Assembly (NCBI GenBank): GCA_963576735.1
Contig: OY755186.1
Location: 15,115,970 to 15,179,969, forward strand
From: Bedellia somnulentella
Taxonomy: Eukaryota; Arthropoda; Insecta; Lepidoptera; Bedelliidae
DNA length: 64,000 bases
Direction: 5' to 3'
The notes below the pieces were generated by a model. The model saw only the letters and a list, made by a program, of their open reading frames with translations, did not search any database and was not told where the DNA came from. The translations under genes and the position numbers were made by a program. Shown in pieces: positions 20,853 to 32,135 of the stretch; the stretch's first letter is position 1, and each line of letters starts with the position of its first letter.

Positions 20853-23800
20853 TTAAAACTCGGTTTTGGGTGCCTTTGCAATATATGCCTGCACTTTAGG
20901 CAATGCCAAAACATTGTCAACCACTTTCTTGAACCCTGGGTATTTCTTCTCGAGTTCTGGCTCTCTCAGCATCACTTTCAAGTAGTCGTACATACCCGCG
21001 AACACAAAGTCAGCCCAGGTCAACTAGAAGAAAGAAAAAGAAACTATTACTATGCATTTTTTGTATCTTCTGTGGATGTCTGTTATTGGCTTTTTCTTTG
21101 TATTTATCTCATTGTAACTTATCTACACTAATATAAAGAGGAAAACTTTGTTTGTTTGGTTGTAATGATTTTGTTGTAATGTTGAAATTTGGATTTTTCG
21201 GACACAAGCTGAAATAAATCAACCAAAGAAGTTACTTATTTCGCGTACGCTGCCTAAACTACAAAAGATAGAACCATAAAATGTTATAATTAATTGTAGA
21301 TTTTATAAATATCTGCAAAAAAATCCGCGACACGCTGTACCTAAATATGTCGAGTGAGGCACAACAACCACATAATATATATAAAAGAAAGTCGTGTCAG
21401 TTACACTATTTATAACTCGAGAACAGATGAACCGATCTGGCTGAAAATTGTTGGAGAGGTAGCTTAGAACCCGGAAAAGGACAGAGGATATATAACATCA
21501 CGCGAAATACTGTAGGGGGTAAACCGTGAAAATATTTAACACCATCCGTGCGAAGCCGGGGCGGACCACTAGTATGTTTATACGCTGTTGATGTCCCTTA
21601 TAAAAAAATAACTTCATCTAAATTTTCAAAATAACTTTATTTGTATAATCCGATACTTCAAATCCTAACCAATCTAGGACGAGACACAAATTTACATCAG
21701 TGATGATATCCGGAAATGAACCCGAGATACTCTAATCTTTGGACACAGCTATGAGGCACATAATGAGGAGTATAGATAAGTTGAATAGTTGCAATCTTGA
21801 TTTCTACTAAATACATACATTTTTTTTTATTATTTTATTCAGAAGACTAACAGCATAATATAACTTATAAACTACCACATAAATATTCGTGTGCCAATTA
21901 TAAATCTTCACCAATATTAACAACATACATATTATACTGACGGCCATAAATCACTAAAAGGGGTAGCCAGAGCTTTAGAGCTATGAACTCCTCAGCCACA
22001 TTTGGAAGTTGATAGGGGACAAGATGGTAGAAATAAAGTATCGTCGATAATGGATTTCCAACCGCTCAAGAACCACATAAAAAAGCCACATACCCTTAGT
22101 TGCCTCTTACGACACATATTGAAAGAAAGGGGTAGTGACATTGTAAGCCGGCACTACTAATTAAAACTAAATAAATAATAATTGAACATACCTTCCCAAG
22201 AGCTAGGAAACCGTTATTAGACTCGATAATACTGTTGAGTTTCTCCAAGAGAGTGGGGTAGATGGTTTTGGTGAACTGAATGTGGCGAGCCTCTTTCACC
22301 TCTGTTTCCGTTTCGTAATGGACTGAGGCGGCCTCTGGAAATTTCAATTAAACATTAAATCTTATTATTTTACATACATATACTCACAGCTATAAGTCCC
22401 TAGAAGGGGTAGCCAGAGCTAAGGAGTTAGAAATTCCTCAGCCACTTTTGGAAACTTGTGCGGGGAAAAGATGGTAAAATAAAGGTTGTTAGTTATAGGT
22501 CTCCAACCGCATCGCCCAAAAATCCCTTGAAAGCCCCTATAACCGTTAGTCGCCTCTTACGTACACCCCTGAAAAAAATGGGGAAGTGCTATTCTAAGCC
22601 GACACTACACAGCTTTATTTTCTTTACTTATAAATAACTATTTTAGTTTTTTTACTGTAACTAAACGTTGAGTGATTGTTGGGCGATATGTCGAATAGGG
22701 CCACAGCCATCCTCATCTTTTAGCCATATTATTTAGCCACTGAACTTCTAAGGGGTTGAGGAATTCCTTATTCAGAGGGTCAACTCTTCACATCGATAAT
22801 CGGCATTCTTATATTCTAGCCCATATTAAAATTTATTTATGTCTTGCTCGCACGATTACCATCTTTTCCCCAATCAACTTCCAAAAGTGGCTGAGGAAGT
22901 TTTCATTCCAAAGCTCTGGCTACCCCGTTAAGGGATTTATAGCCGTGAGTATATGTATGTATTTGTTAAACCTAGTTATACAGCGAAAAAGTTGAGTTTT
23001 AAAATAAAATGTACTTACTAGCCCTAATATCATTAACAAAATCGACAATCTCGTCAATCTGGAAGTCCTCCTCGATATCAGAACCAGCGACCCCGTACTT
23101 GCGTCCGAGGTAGCGGCTCATCGCGAAACTCTGCGCGTATTGCTTGCCGTCGATTTCTAGGATGGGCATTTGGCCGAATTTCGTTTCTGGAATTGGGAGT
23201 TTAAAACGTTATTCAGTAGTAGTAGAGAATGATATGTGTGGCAGAATAATGAGAGCAGAGCATGATAGTAGAACTGAGGTTCCTCAAAAAATATCAATAT
23301 AAAGTTATGTGATGAAGTGAGAAAATCAAGTGGGAAGTGTGATTCGTGATGCGGTGTAAAAGATGATATTATAAAAACGATAGAAAAAGAAATGATAAGA
23401 TGGTTTAGGCACGTAAAAACGTGGAAGATTGTTATTGGTGATTAAATTGGTGAAAGACTTAACGATATTCATAGATCCAATTGTATTGTCAGTAGGGGAC
23501 GACCACGAAGGACACATTCAAATAAAATAGAGAATATCCTTTAAAAGACCGATAGTATGAAAAGATTAATGAATTGAAAGGAAGCTCGAAATGTTTGCAA
23601 CAATAGTAAAAAGTGGCGATCGATAGTCTCTGTCTACCCCAATAGGAATACTGAGCATGAGTATAAGTAAGTAATACAATTAATAAGAAAAGTTATTTGA
23701 ACTTTGTACTGCTTTCAGATGCGTAATTGATACCATTACAATGCCGTATAGATAGATTAGAAAAATGGTTTCCGCAATTGGTCACTGTAGGGCCATTTCA

Positions 23801-26800
23801 CGTGGGCCACGGCCGTCATTCTATCCACCCGAGCTCTACCCAGAAGTCAACAAGTTGTGTCAAATGTTTTAAGTGATTTGTCATACTACCTGTCTTTTCC
23901 AAGTTGGTGTGGCGTTGGTTGTTCAAGGTGTTGCACTCGAACATTACGTGGTTTACCGTCTCTTCTGTCTCCATGCAGGCTCTGCATAGTGGGCTGTCTG
24001 TAATTCCTAGTGTAAAGTAGTGTTTGTTCAGTGAGCAGTGTCCTGTTATGATACCTGTAACCATTCGTAGTTTCCTCCTGTCTAGGTTCAAGAGTCTTTT
24101 AGTGAGATGTGGATCCAGGTTCGGCATTGCTTCTTTGGATTGTCGACATTCTGACAGGGCGTGCCATATCGCCTTGTGTTGTTCTTGGGTTCGTTCCCTT
24201 AGCCAAGTGCGATATTGATTGTATGGGATTGGTATAATTGGTTCTGGTCCTTCTATTATATTGCTGGATCCTCTGCGGGCTAGTTCATCGGCCGCATCAT
24301 TTCCAAGCGAATTGCTGTGTCCTTTTATCCACTGCAGTGTGATGTTGTTTTTCTTGGATATACATTCAAGTGACTCGTGACATTGTAGTATAATTCCGTT
24401 GTTGGTTTCGTTGCCTTTCAGAGTGTATAACACTGCTTTGCTGTCTGAGAGTATTCTAATATTTGTATTTTCAACTTTTCTGTTTATTATGGCTGTTGTT
24501 GCTAGGAGTAGGCCTATGCACTCAGCTTGATAGACACTATTGTGTTTTCCTAGCGTTGAGTATGTCTTGATGTTGAGGTCATATGAAAAGGCTCCTGCCC
24601 CTGTTCCATCATTTGTTTTCGATCCGTCTGTGTATATTCTCAACTCTTTTATGTTGGGGTGGTCGTTTGGTTCTTCCTCAAGATTGACTTGATAGTGTTT
24701 GTTGAAGATGTATCTCTTTTGTATTCTGTCACATGGCCCTGCCAATAGGGGTTGATATTCCATCGCCTCCGCCATGATTGTTGTATGTTTTATTCTGGAG
24801 TCTTTACTCAATGTTTTGTTTCGATCTAATCTTATGGTGGCCATTGCTGCTTCTTGTTGTATATAAAGATGTAAGGGGGGCAGGTTGAACATAGCTTGCA
24901 GAGCAGCTGTTGGTGTTGTTTTCATGGCTCCCGATATCGCTATGCATGCCATTCTTTGTACTTTCTTTGTATTATAAATGTAAGTAAAACAGTGATACTA
25001 TTGAATATATTATCATAGTCTTCAAGACAACGCTCGATGATAAACCTACTATTGAGTAGAAACAGACTTCATTTATAATGACTTAACAAAAAACAAGATC
25101 CGTAGTCTTCTCTTATCTTTTAATGTTGGAGCAACTGTACTGGGGCTTTTTATTGGATTTTTGGGCGATGCGGTTGGAGACCCATCACCAAAAACCTTTA
25201 TTTTTACCATCTTTTCCCCCACTCAACTTCCAAAAGTGGCTGAGGAATTTATAATTCCTTAGCTCTGGCTACCCCTTCTAGGGAAATATAGCCGTGAGTA
25301 TATGTATGTATGTATGCAACTGTATGTTATATGGTGAATGAAATAACTTAATGCGATATAACGTCGCCATTGGGTTTTAGAAAAGATAAAAGAAAAGATC
25401 TACTACTTTATTTACCACTAGCCATGCGCCCTGGATAGGCACAAGGATGAAAGCGTTTTGATTATATTTAATATGATGTATATGATCTAAAGCCCTTTTT
25501 AATACATGGGTTATGTAAAACTCTTTCGCCCGATTTCTAAATTGAGTATTCAAGCTGAGCACGACTTAAGTATCGTTGTGTCTCATTCAGTTGTTAAGAT
25601 TTCAATGCGACAGAACGATACTTAAGTTGTTCTCAGCTGGAATACTCAATTCAGAAATCGGGCGTTTGAGTTTTAAAAATCAGTCTAGTAGTTCTTGATT
25701 GGCGCGTCCAAACTAAAAAGACGGTTTAACTTTATTATAATAAAGAAATAGACAAATAGTATAGATTACCACTTTATTTATTTTCTGGTTGTGTTTAAAA
25801 ACAGTACTCAATATGCAAATATTTTGCGCCTTATTTATTATTATTTATCTTTCTTACATACATACATATGCTCACGGCTATAAATACCTAGATGGGGTAG
25901 CCAGAGCTAAGAAATTAGAAATTACTCAGCCGCTTTTGGAAAGTTAAGTGGGGAAAAGATGGTAAAATAAAGGTAGTTCGTGATGGGTCTCTAACCGCAT
26001 TATCTTACTTCTGAGTGAATTTCAATTCTACATTGTACCTAGACCTTACTGATCACGGCAATTACTCAAAAATTAGGACAATTGAAACGAAATAAATAAT
26101 TTAATATCACCTTAATATGATTTATAACTAACGTGCAAGTAAGTGTAGTGAAATTATTTATTCAGTAATTAAGGGTCAGCACAGTTGGTCCAAATGAATA
26201 GTACATTTAATTTTATTAGCCTGCATCAGCTTCTAAATTGGCTATTGATTTGTACAAGAATAAATTAAAATTTTGGTGCATTTTTTTTTATTGTTGTAAA
26301 TTTACTCTGTATTTTATTATTGTGTGCCAAATAAACAATTTTTCTTCTTCTTCTTCTTCTTCTTCTTCAAATAATTATATTAAAGTTGAATTTCAACGAA
26401 ACGACATGATAGTCCAATGGGTAGAACACCCGCCAGTAAACAGACAGGCGTGAGTTCAAATCCCGGGTCAGGCCTACACCAATTTGTCTTTTCTAAAGTC
26501 TTATGTGTGGTTAATTTATCATGGTTGTTAACGGCGAGGGAAAACATCGTGAGGAAACCTACATGGCCGAGTTGTACTTAGCCATGTGACAGTGTATTCG
26601 TAAAAAACGGCGATAGGCCTGCCCCCTATCACGTGAGTACACTGTCTAAGCAAAACGTGGGTACCTACTTTGGACTCTAAGTCACGTTGATCATAAATTC
26701 ATAAGTATTGGTACCTCTGCCAACCCCTTCGGGGATAAACGGCGTGAACGTTTACGTTACGTTACGTTGAATTTCAATTGCCTGATTCAATTGTACAAAA

Positions 26801-29104
26801 GTTTCATTACTTACAACAAAAAGTCAATAAATTTTTATTGTGTATTAATTATATCTAACGGTGCATTAATTATATTAGAAGTATCATAAAAGTAGTTTAT
26901 TGGTCAAGTAGTTTATTGGTCAAGTAGTTTATAGGTCAAGTAGTTTTACAATTACATAAAATCTACAGTATAATAAAAGTATTTACACAACCAATAATTA
27001 TCATCAATTAAGTCTTAAGCTTTTATTTCTAATTTCATCAATTAGTTAGTGTATTATTAATAGATATTATCATAAAATATTAATTGTCCCTTTTTATATT
27101 TAATGTGGTAGAATGAAAAAATTTGAAAATTTAAATCAATTTACCTCAAAGGCGGGGAAAATATATTGGAAATAATGACATTAATACATCGAATTGGTAT
27201 TTGCCACTTAACAGGATTATCTACATATTCTCACGGCCTTAAATCCCAAAAAAAGATGGCCAGAGTTTCGAAATAAACAATTCCTTTACAACTTCAGGAA
27301 ACTAATACGGGAGAAAATATTCAAAATAATTTATCGTTCAGATATACAGCCAATAATCAGTAAGAAATGGAAAAGATAATGTTGACAATAATTATTATAA
27401 ACGACATGACACTGAGTTCGGGTGAACGGAACAAAACCTCTTTGTACCGTTTTAAAACATCCGTAACAATGATATTTAAACAACGCTTTTACTTTATTCG
27501 ATTGTTTCTTGTGTTTGCATTACAGTTGGGTATGTACATACATACATATACTCACGGCTATAAATACCTAGAAGGGGTAGCCAGAGCTAAGGAATTAGAA
27601 ATTCCTCAGCCACTTTTGGAAGTTGCATGGGGAAAAGATGGTGAAATAAAGGTTGTTGGTGATGGGTCTCCAACCGCATCGCCCAAAAATCAGTTGGGTA
27701 TATATGTATTACTAAATGTAAAAACACACCCTTAGGTAAAAAAAGAAGTGCTTAGGCCGGAACAACACGGCAAATACATTATGGTCCTTATGTATTTGAT
27801 AGCAAAGGTCTTTTGTGAATCGTTAGTGGGTGCGAAAGATGATGTTTTAAATTAGATAGGAAAAAGCATGAGTGAGAGCAATTTAGTATTAGAGATATAT
27901 GTAGATATGTATGGAGCCAACGTGGGTGGTAATGTCTGTAGAGAACGATTGAGGAAAACACATTTAGAAATACATCAAATAGAGACATACGTACATACAT
28001 ATACTCACGGCTGTAAATCCCTAGAAGGGGTAGCCAGAGCTAAGGAATTAGAAATTCCTCAGCCACTTTTGGAAATGTGAGAGGGGAAAAGATGGTAAAA
28101 ATAAAGGTTGTTGATGATGGGTCTCCAACCGCATCGCCCAAAAATCCCTTAAAAGCCCCAATACCGTTAGTCGCCTCTTACGTACACCCATCGGTAGAAA
28201 CGGGGTAGTGATATTCTAAGCCGACACTACACGGCGCAAATAGAGAATGTGTTTTAAAACGCGGGCGTCCTCAGTCTTAAGTATAATTGAGCATGTATGA
28301 AACATACAAGAGGCGATCGATAGTCTTTTTCTACCCCAATTGGATTTAATGGCTTGAATAGGCAGATTGCTGCCGATACAGTTTTTTAGCTTGTTTAAAT
28401 ATGTTTTGTATTTCCTACTGAATAGCGTTGTAATATGAGTACTTTTTGTATCCGCAGTATCTTTTTGTAGCAACCGTGATAGCCCAGTGGGTAGAACACT
28501 CGGTTATCGTGCAAACGACTAGTGTTCAAATCCTAGGTCGGGCCTACACCAATTTGTCTTTTCTAAAGACATATGTGTGGTTAATTTATCATGGTTGTTA
28601 ACGGTGAGGGAAAACATCGTGAGGAAACCCACATGGCTGAGTTGTACTTAGTCATGTGACAGTGTATTCGTACAAAACGGCGATAGGCCTGCCCCCTATC
28701 ACGTGAGTACACTGTCCATGCAAAACGTGGGTACTCTGAACACCAGGTGACAAAGTCACGTGATGTTCAGAAGTATTAGTACCTCTGCCAACCCCTTCGG
28801 GGATATTCGGCGTGAACGTTTATGTTATGTTATGTTATATGTTTTTGTATCAGTACTGTATTTTTATATACATTTCTGCGTTTATGTAAAAAAAACTTGT
28901 ACTTACAATGGTCAATACACATCTATTCTTTCTTTCTTTCTTTCTTTCAATTACAGTATAAATATACTTACGAGGTTTGAACTGAGACCAGGCATCCATA
29001 TCGACGCGCTTGTCCTCGAACTCCTGACCGCCGTACGCGAGCAACATCCTGGGTCCCTCGCCCAGAGCCTTCACCGGGAAGTAGTAGAAAGTAACGTTCG
29101 GCAT
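20853..29104 (-). CDS. Sigma-class glutathione S-transferase (minus-strand copy)
   Basis: Coding exons on the minus strand are 29104-28972, 23186-23019, 22334-22192 and 21023-20853, with GT-AG introns and the same lengths and phases as the plus-strand copy (133, 168, 143, 171 nt). The product has 204 residues: [15 protein letters not shown] with the active-site tyrosine, [11 protein letters not shown] with the cis-proline, [26 protein letters not shown], and an end in APKTEF where the other ends in APKTEC. Glutathione conjugation in the cytosol is inferred from the class. ATG is 4 nt after an AG acceptor, so a noncoding exon lies farther right. Intron 1 is about 5.8 kb and full of repeats, including a 378-codon LINE frame on the same strand. 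The stop codons of the two genes are 1.7 kb apart. Confidence 0.93.
21123..21578 (-). mobile_element. Family D-like element, minus strand
   Basis: On the minus strand it begins CTAGTGGTCCGCCCCGGCTT, includes CGGTTCATCTGTTCTCGAG, and ends near CTTTATATTAGTGTAG. This is a relative of family D (shared start and AGTRTAG-type end) with a different body. It lies in intron 3 of the minus-strand GST. Confidence 0.5.
21938..22159 (-). repeat. Family B repeat, divergent subtype
   Basis: The order of blocks is intact (GTAGTGCCGGCTTACA on the minus strand to TTTATGGCCGTC), with many substitutions; the tail is lost. It ends 33 bp from the third GST exon. Confidence 0.7.
22370..22614 (-). repeat. Family B repeat, full length
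   Basis: Complete copy with a (CATA)n tail at the left, 36 bp upstream of the exon at 22334 in the sense of the GST gene. Confidence 0.85.
22850..22962 (+). repeat. Family B repeat, 5'-truncated
   Basis: It starts at ATTACCATCTTTTCCCC and keeps the whole 3' half with GTGAGTATATGTATG. It lies 57 bp from the second coding exon. Confidence 0.75.
23330..23675 (+). pseudogene. Family C LINE 3' relic
   Basis: A broken plus-strand frame reads [15 protein letters not shown] and then [18 protein letters not shown]. These are the two blocks that close many insect LINE polymerase ORFs. The 3' end reads TCTCTGTCTACCCCAATAGG followed by GAGTATAAGTAAGTA. This copy links the coding tail of a LINE to the 3' module shared with families A and B. 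Confidence 0.6.
23816..24952 (-). CDS. Non-LTR retrotransposon C-terminal part with RNase H, intact frame
   Basis: The 378-codon frame carries an RNase H domain at about residues 100-230 with [37 protein letters not shown] and [12 protein letters not shown]; the D-E-D-D catalytic set is complete. Near the end a CCHC-like [18 protein letters not shown] follows, the arrangement of jockey- and I-type insect LINEs that encode RNase H after the polymerase. The reverse transcriptase core is absent, so the element is 5'-truncated near 24970. It lies in intron 1 of the minus-strand GST, on the same strand. Despite the truncation no stop or shift interrupts it, so the insertion is recent. Confidence 0.75.
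   Translation of the reverse strand: MACIAISGAMKTTPTAALQAMFNLPPLHLYIQQEAAMATIRLDRNKTLSKDSRIKHTTIMAEAMEYQPLLAGPCDRIQKRYIFNKHYQVNLEEEPNDHPNIKELRIYTDGSKTNDGTGAGAFSYDLNIKTYSTLGKHNSVYQAECIGLLLATTAIINRKVENTNIRILSDSKAVLYTLKGNETNNGIILQCHESLECISKKNNITLQWIKGHSNSLGNDAADELARRGSSNIIEGPEPIIPIPYNQYRTWLRERTQEQHKAIWHALSECRQSKEAMPNLDPHLTKRLLNLDRRKLRMVTGIITGHCSLNKHYFTLGITDSPLCRACMETEETVNHVMFECNTLNNQRHTNLEKTGSMTNHLKHLTQLVDFWVELGWIE
25140..25316 (+). repeat. Family B repeat, 5'-truncated
   Basis: It starts at GGGGCTTTTTATTGG and runs to the (TATG)n tail. Confidence 0.8.
25528..25669. mobile_element. 142-bp palindromic MITE (CGCCCGATTTC family)
   Basis: The ends are CGCCCGATTTCTAAATTGAG and CTCAATTCAGAAATCGGGCG. 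The arms run almost to the centre (GTTAAGATTTCAATGCGACA). TTT flanks both sides. A second copy sits inside a family B repeat at 29228-29367. Confidence 0.8.
25857..26000 (-). repeat. Family B repeat, 5'-truncated
   Basis: The (CATA)n tail is on the left and the copy stops at GGGTCTCTAACCGCATT, losing the outer 100 bp. Confidence 0.75.
26240..26369 (+). repeat. LINE 3' end with (TTC)n tail
   Basis: GTGCCAAATAAACAATT is followed by nine TTC units. This is the look of a retrotransposon 3' UTR with a microsatellite tail. No coding part remains. Confidence 0.45.
26399..26765 (+). mobile_element. Family A SINE, 'gacatgatagtcc' subtype
   Basis: The head is ACATGATAGTCCAATGGGTA and the tail GTTTACGTTACGTTAC. 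GTTGAATTTCAA is duplicated at 26385-26396 and 26766-26777. Confidence 0.85.
26778..27230. other. AT-rich intron sequence
   Basis: The only structure is a short tandem repeat at about 26895-26950, three to four units of GGTCAAGTAGTTTATT. Otherwise no feature is seen. Confidence 0.5.
27537..27695 (-). repeat. Family B repeat, 5'-truncated
   Basis: It has a (CATA)n tail at the left and stops at GCGATGCGGTTGGAG on the minus strand. A weaker relic of the same family lies just before it at 27225-27300. Confidence 0.75.
27795..28350 (+). pseudogene. Family C LINE 3' relic, split by a family B insertion
   Basis: The left part (27795-27986) has GTTAGTGGGTGCGAAAGATG and ATGGAGCCAACGTGGGTGG. The right part (28235-28350) has GCGGGCGTCCTCAGTCTTAA and the terminal CTACCCCAATTGG module. 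The two parts are continuous once the nested repeat is removed. Confidence 0.5.
27987..28234 (-). repeat. Family B repeat, full length, with 10-bp target duplication
   Basis: CAAATAGAGA occurs directly before the tail (about 27976-27985) and directly after the head (28237-28246). This is the clearest evidence in the window that family B moves by target-primed insertion. Confidence 0.85.
28469..28838 (+). mobile_element. Family A tRNA-headed SINE
   Basis: Full length, with CTTTTTGTA/GTTTTTGTA at the two sides as target duplication. It lies 130 bp from the first coding exon of the minus-strand GST. Confidence 0.85.
28927..28948. repeat. (TTTC)n microsatellite
   Basis: Five to six TTTC units lie 23 bp downstream of the donor of the first GST coding exon (minus-strand sense). 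Confidence 0.8.
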
Positions 29105-29141
29105 TTTGCTGGAAATAAGAGATTTTTTGTTAGAGGGATAC

Positions 29142-29548
29142 AGACATATGCCGGCTTAGATTGTCCCCCTTCTACCCACGTATGCAAAGTACGTTCTACC
29201 CACGGGTGCCTTAATAGACGACTAACGCCCGATTTCTGAATTGAGTATTCCAGCTGAGAAAAACTTAAGTATCGTTCTGTCGCATTGAAATCTTAACAAC
29301 TGAATGAGACAAAACGTTACTTCTCGTCTAGTCGTTCTCAGCTTGAATACTCAATTCAGAAATCGGGCGTAAGGGTGTGGGCCTTTTTTAAGTGGTTCTT
29401 GAGCGATGCGGTTGGAAACCTATCACCAACAACCTTTATTTTACCATTTTTCCCCACTTAACTTTCAAATGTGGCTGAGGCCTTTTTTAGCTCTTAAGCT
29501 CTGGCTATACCCTGTTTGGGATTTATGGCCGTGCGTATATGTATGTGA
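29142..29548 (+). repeat. Family B repeat split by a MITE
   Basis: The left part (GCCGGCTTAGATTGTCCC to GACGACTAA) and the right part (GGGTGTGGGCC to GTGCGTATATGTATG) flank the 140-bp palindrome at 29228-29367. The left part also contains a small local duplication (TTCTACCCACG twice). Confidence 0.75.
29228..29367. mobile_element. 140-bp palindromic MITE nested in family B, TAA target
   Basis: The ends CGCCCGATTTCTGAATTGAG and CTCAATTCAGAAATCGGGCG match the copy at 25528. TAA flanks both sides, and the interrupted family B sequence normally reads CGACTAAGGGT, so the 3-bp duplication is exact. TWA targets fit the PIF/Harbinger group, but no transposase is available to confirm this. Confidence 0.8.
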
Positions 29549-29714
29549 TACAGGCAAAATAATGAGAGTTCGATGCAGCAAATTTGTAACGGTCGCTTTA
29601 TTTTATAAGATGCCGCGATGAGTTTTGTATAAAATTCTAAATTGTGATTTTAATTATTTATGCACTTTTAATCAACCAATGTTTTGTAATCGCTATCACC
29701 TGTTGTCTTCCGTT

Positions 29715-29937
29715 AATTGGACACTGTTTGCTTGTACAGTGTACTCACGCAATAGGGGGCAGGTATGTCGCCGTTTGGTACAAATATACTGTCATGTGAC
29801 TAAGTACAACCGTACCATGTGGGTTTCCTCACGATGTTTTCCCACACCGTTAACATCTATGAAAAATTAATCAAGACCAACTGGTGTAGGGCCGACCCGG
29901 GATTTGAACTCACACCCGTCGGTATTTACGGGCAATA
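29715..29937 (-). mobile_element. Family A SINE, partial and divergent
   Basis: The middle and head are kept (GGTTTCCTCACGATGTTTTC, then GGGATTTGAACTCACACCCG); the 3' module is lost. Confidence 0.65.
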
Positions 29938-29977
29938 AATCTCAAGAGGTATAAATTATAGCATTACGAATATTTAT

Positions 29978-30796
29978 AACTAGTGGATCGTCCCAGCTTC
30001 GCACGGGTAGCGTTGTTTTTTAAATATCTGAGGTTTCTTTCTTCAGTCACTGCTCAAGCATTGTGAAATTCAGCGCAATGTTTTCAATTTATTAAATTTA
30101 TAGCACTCCCTAAACAGTGTAGTTTGGTGATTTTGAATGCGCTTTAATGAACGGTTCAGTTCTTCCGTTTAATAGCAAATTTTGGAATAAAACGCTATGA
30201 AGTATTTATGACAATCTAAAAAATAAATCATTACGTGTTGTAGGATGCAACTACTGGCGCCATCTAGTATTTTATAAATAAATTAGTAACGATTCGGTTT
30301 TGGTCACGGGCGCGATGGCTTATTTTATGTATAATTTCGGTGTTTCTCTACCGATTTCTATGATTCTTTTTTTATTGAATAGGTAATAATGTTACCTTAT
30401 TTAAATTAGGGATGAGTGAGAGGTTTACAAACGTAAGAATAAAAAAATACAATTAGAATGTTCCGAACTGCTAAGCTATCAGGAATTACACGTGTTATTG
30501 TGAGTCAACCGTAAAAGATAGACATAAACTGTTGAGGATTTTTTTTTAGATAATTTTATGAAGAATTTTTCCGTCATACATGATTTCTATGCAAGTTTAA
30601 CCATTAAGGCTGCACACGCGACCGAAGCTTAAAAAATGGAGTAACTTCTCCCGTTTTCCCAAAATTTCCCGAAATTCCCCTTTACTACTCTGCTGGAAAG
30701 TATACAAAAACCTGCCCAGGAGTATGGAGAATAATTGTATCAAGTTTCGTCAAAATCCGTCGAGTAGTTTTTGTTTCCATAAGGAACATACAAACC

Positions 30797-30830
<34 letters not shown>

Positions 30831-30953
30831 AATTTTACTGATTGCATTTTTGCCATCAGTATCGATCCCTAATCACCACCTGATAGTTATTTTGAAAATA
30901 TATTTCATGTACAGAATTGACCTCTCTACAGATTTATTATAAGTATAGATAAA
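29978..30953 (+). mobile_element. Family D element, full length
   Basis: It starts ACTAGTGGATCGTCCCAGCT and ends CTCTACAGATTTATTATAAG TATAGAT, about 975 bp. An internal (GACA)n run (about 30799-30830) precedes a conserved CCATCAGTATCGATCCCTAA. No frame longer than about 70 codons is seen. Confidence 0.6.
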
Positions 30954-32055
30954 TACCAAAACTAAAAACTATTCAAGACATTTAAGTATAAGTTACTTGT
31001 AAGGTTTCCAAGCGACCAAACTGATGTTTATTTCACATAATTGGAACTGATTGTCTCCCACAAAAAACTAAACTGTCTTCATTAGACAATTATTTTGGGG
31101 TCTTCGTTTAACACTGAGTAATACTTAAACAAGGTGGAATTTTCGAAGAAATACATTCATAATCTCACGGCTATAAAATCTATAAATCCTTTTTGTAGCC
31201 AATCATAGCAAAATTCACATGACATTTAAGGTAGGTAGATTCAAGTTTTATATTACCGTATTTTTTCATTACTAATAAAAATGGAAGAATCATACATTTT
31301 TTAGATTACGAATTGGAAACAAATATATTAAAAAATAAACTTCATTTAGGTAAACCAATTCTACCTCCCAATAATTTATAACGGATTTTAATAAGCTGTT
31401 CAAATACCCACTTTCAGCGGTAAGAATGAAGTTAATAAAATATGTAAAGAGACTCTCCTGAGATAATATAAAATAATACGAGAAACTTCCAAAATGTTTT
31501 AACAAAACGGCGTTCATCTATCACGTGGAAGCAAATACAAAATTAAATACAGATACAAAAATCTTTATTCAGTTTCATGTTTTTTTTACAGAAGTATAAA
31601 GAACGTATAACGTGGAAGCAAAGATCAAGCAAAACGCCAAACGTACACCGGGTGACGATAAGTCAAGCTATACGCAGAACTATTTGTGCCACTTATTCGG
31701 AGATAGTGTGAACATTTGAGTTAAGTTTGAGTCAATTTACAACAAGTCCTAAGCAATATCCAACCGAGATCAAAACTAAATACCTTGTATAAAAAAAAAT
31801 ATAAAACAAAATATTGTTGCCTAATTTATAACGAAGTTTTCCCAAGAAATTAACTCCAAATAGTTTGAAAAAATCCAAATACAAAACTACAAAGAATAAT
31901 AAAAACTACTACACCCTTACAAAACGCCGGCATGATTAATAAACCACGATACCAAATACACGATCAATACATAAATAAACCGGTGTAAACATCGTCAACC
32001 TACTTCACAAACAACCTCCATACGAAATGACTCATAAAACAAATAAAAAAAACAT
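30954..32055. other. AT-rich stretch upstream of the minus-strand GST
   Basis: No gene or clear repeat is seen except a trace of a family B tail at 31160-31200. The 5' flank and untranslated exon of the GST gene should lie in this general region or to its right. Confidence 0.4.
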
Positions 32056-32135
32056 AAGTTACTTGTTTCAAAGTTCCGTTCAGCAAGACGTCTAGGCTCG
32101 GAGACTGCTCAATGACCACTAAGTTGAGAATAAGA
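32056..32135 (-). promoter_or_regulatory. Candidate noncoding first exon of the minus-strand GST
   Basis: On the minus strand GAGCAGTCTCCGAGCCTAGA is followed by GAACTTTGAAACAA|GTAACTTA, a usable donor. The segment is more GC-rich than its surroundings and is followed (upstream in gene sense) by CGACGCGACGTACTGACATT. This is a guess from composition and the donor, made because the coding exon at 29104 needs an upstream exon. Confidence 0.25.

Noticed and set aside
27367..28080. Plus-strand frames with the peptide [14 protein letters not shown]
   Set aside because: The peptide is the translated minus orientation of family B and recurs wherever a copy lies; it is not a protein family.
28720..28800. 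Direct repeats that could suggest a CRISPR-like or satellite array
   Set aside because: All repeats belong to dispersed SINEs with unequal spacing and both orientations; no array exists.
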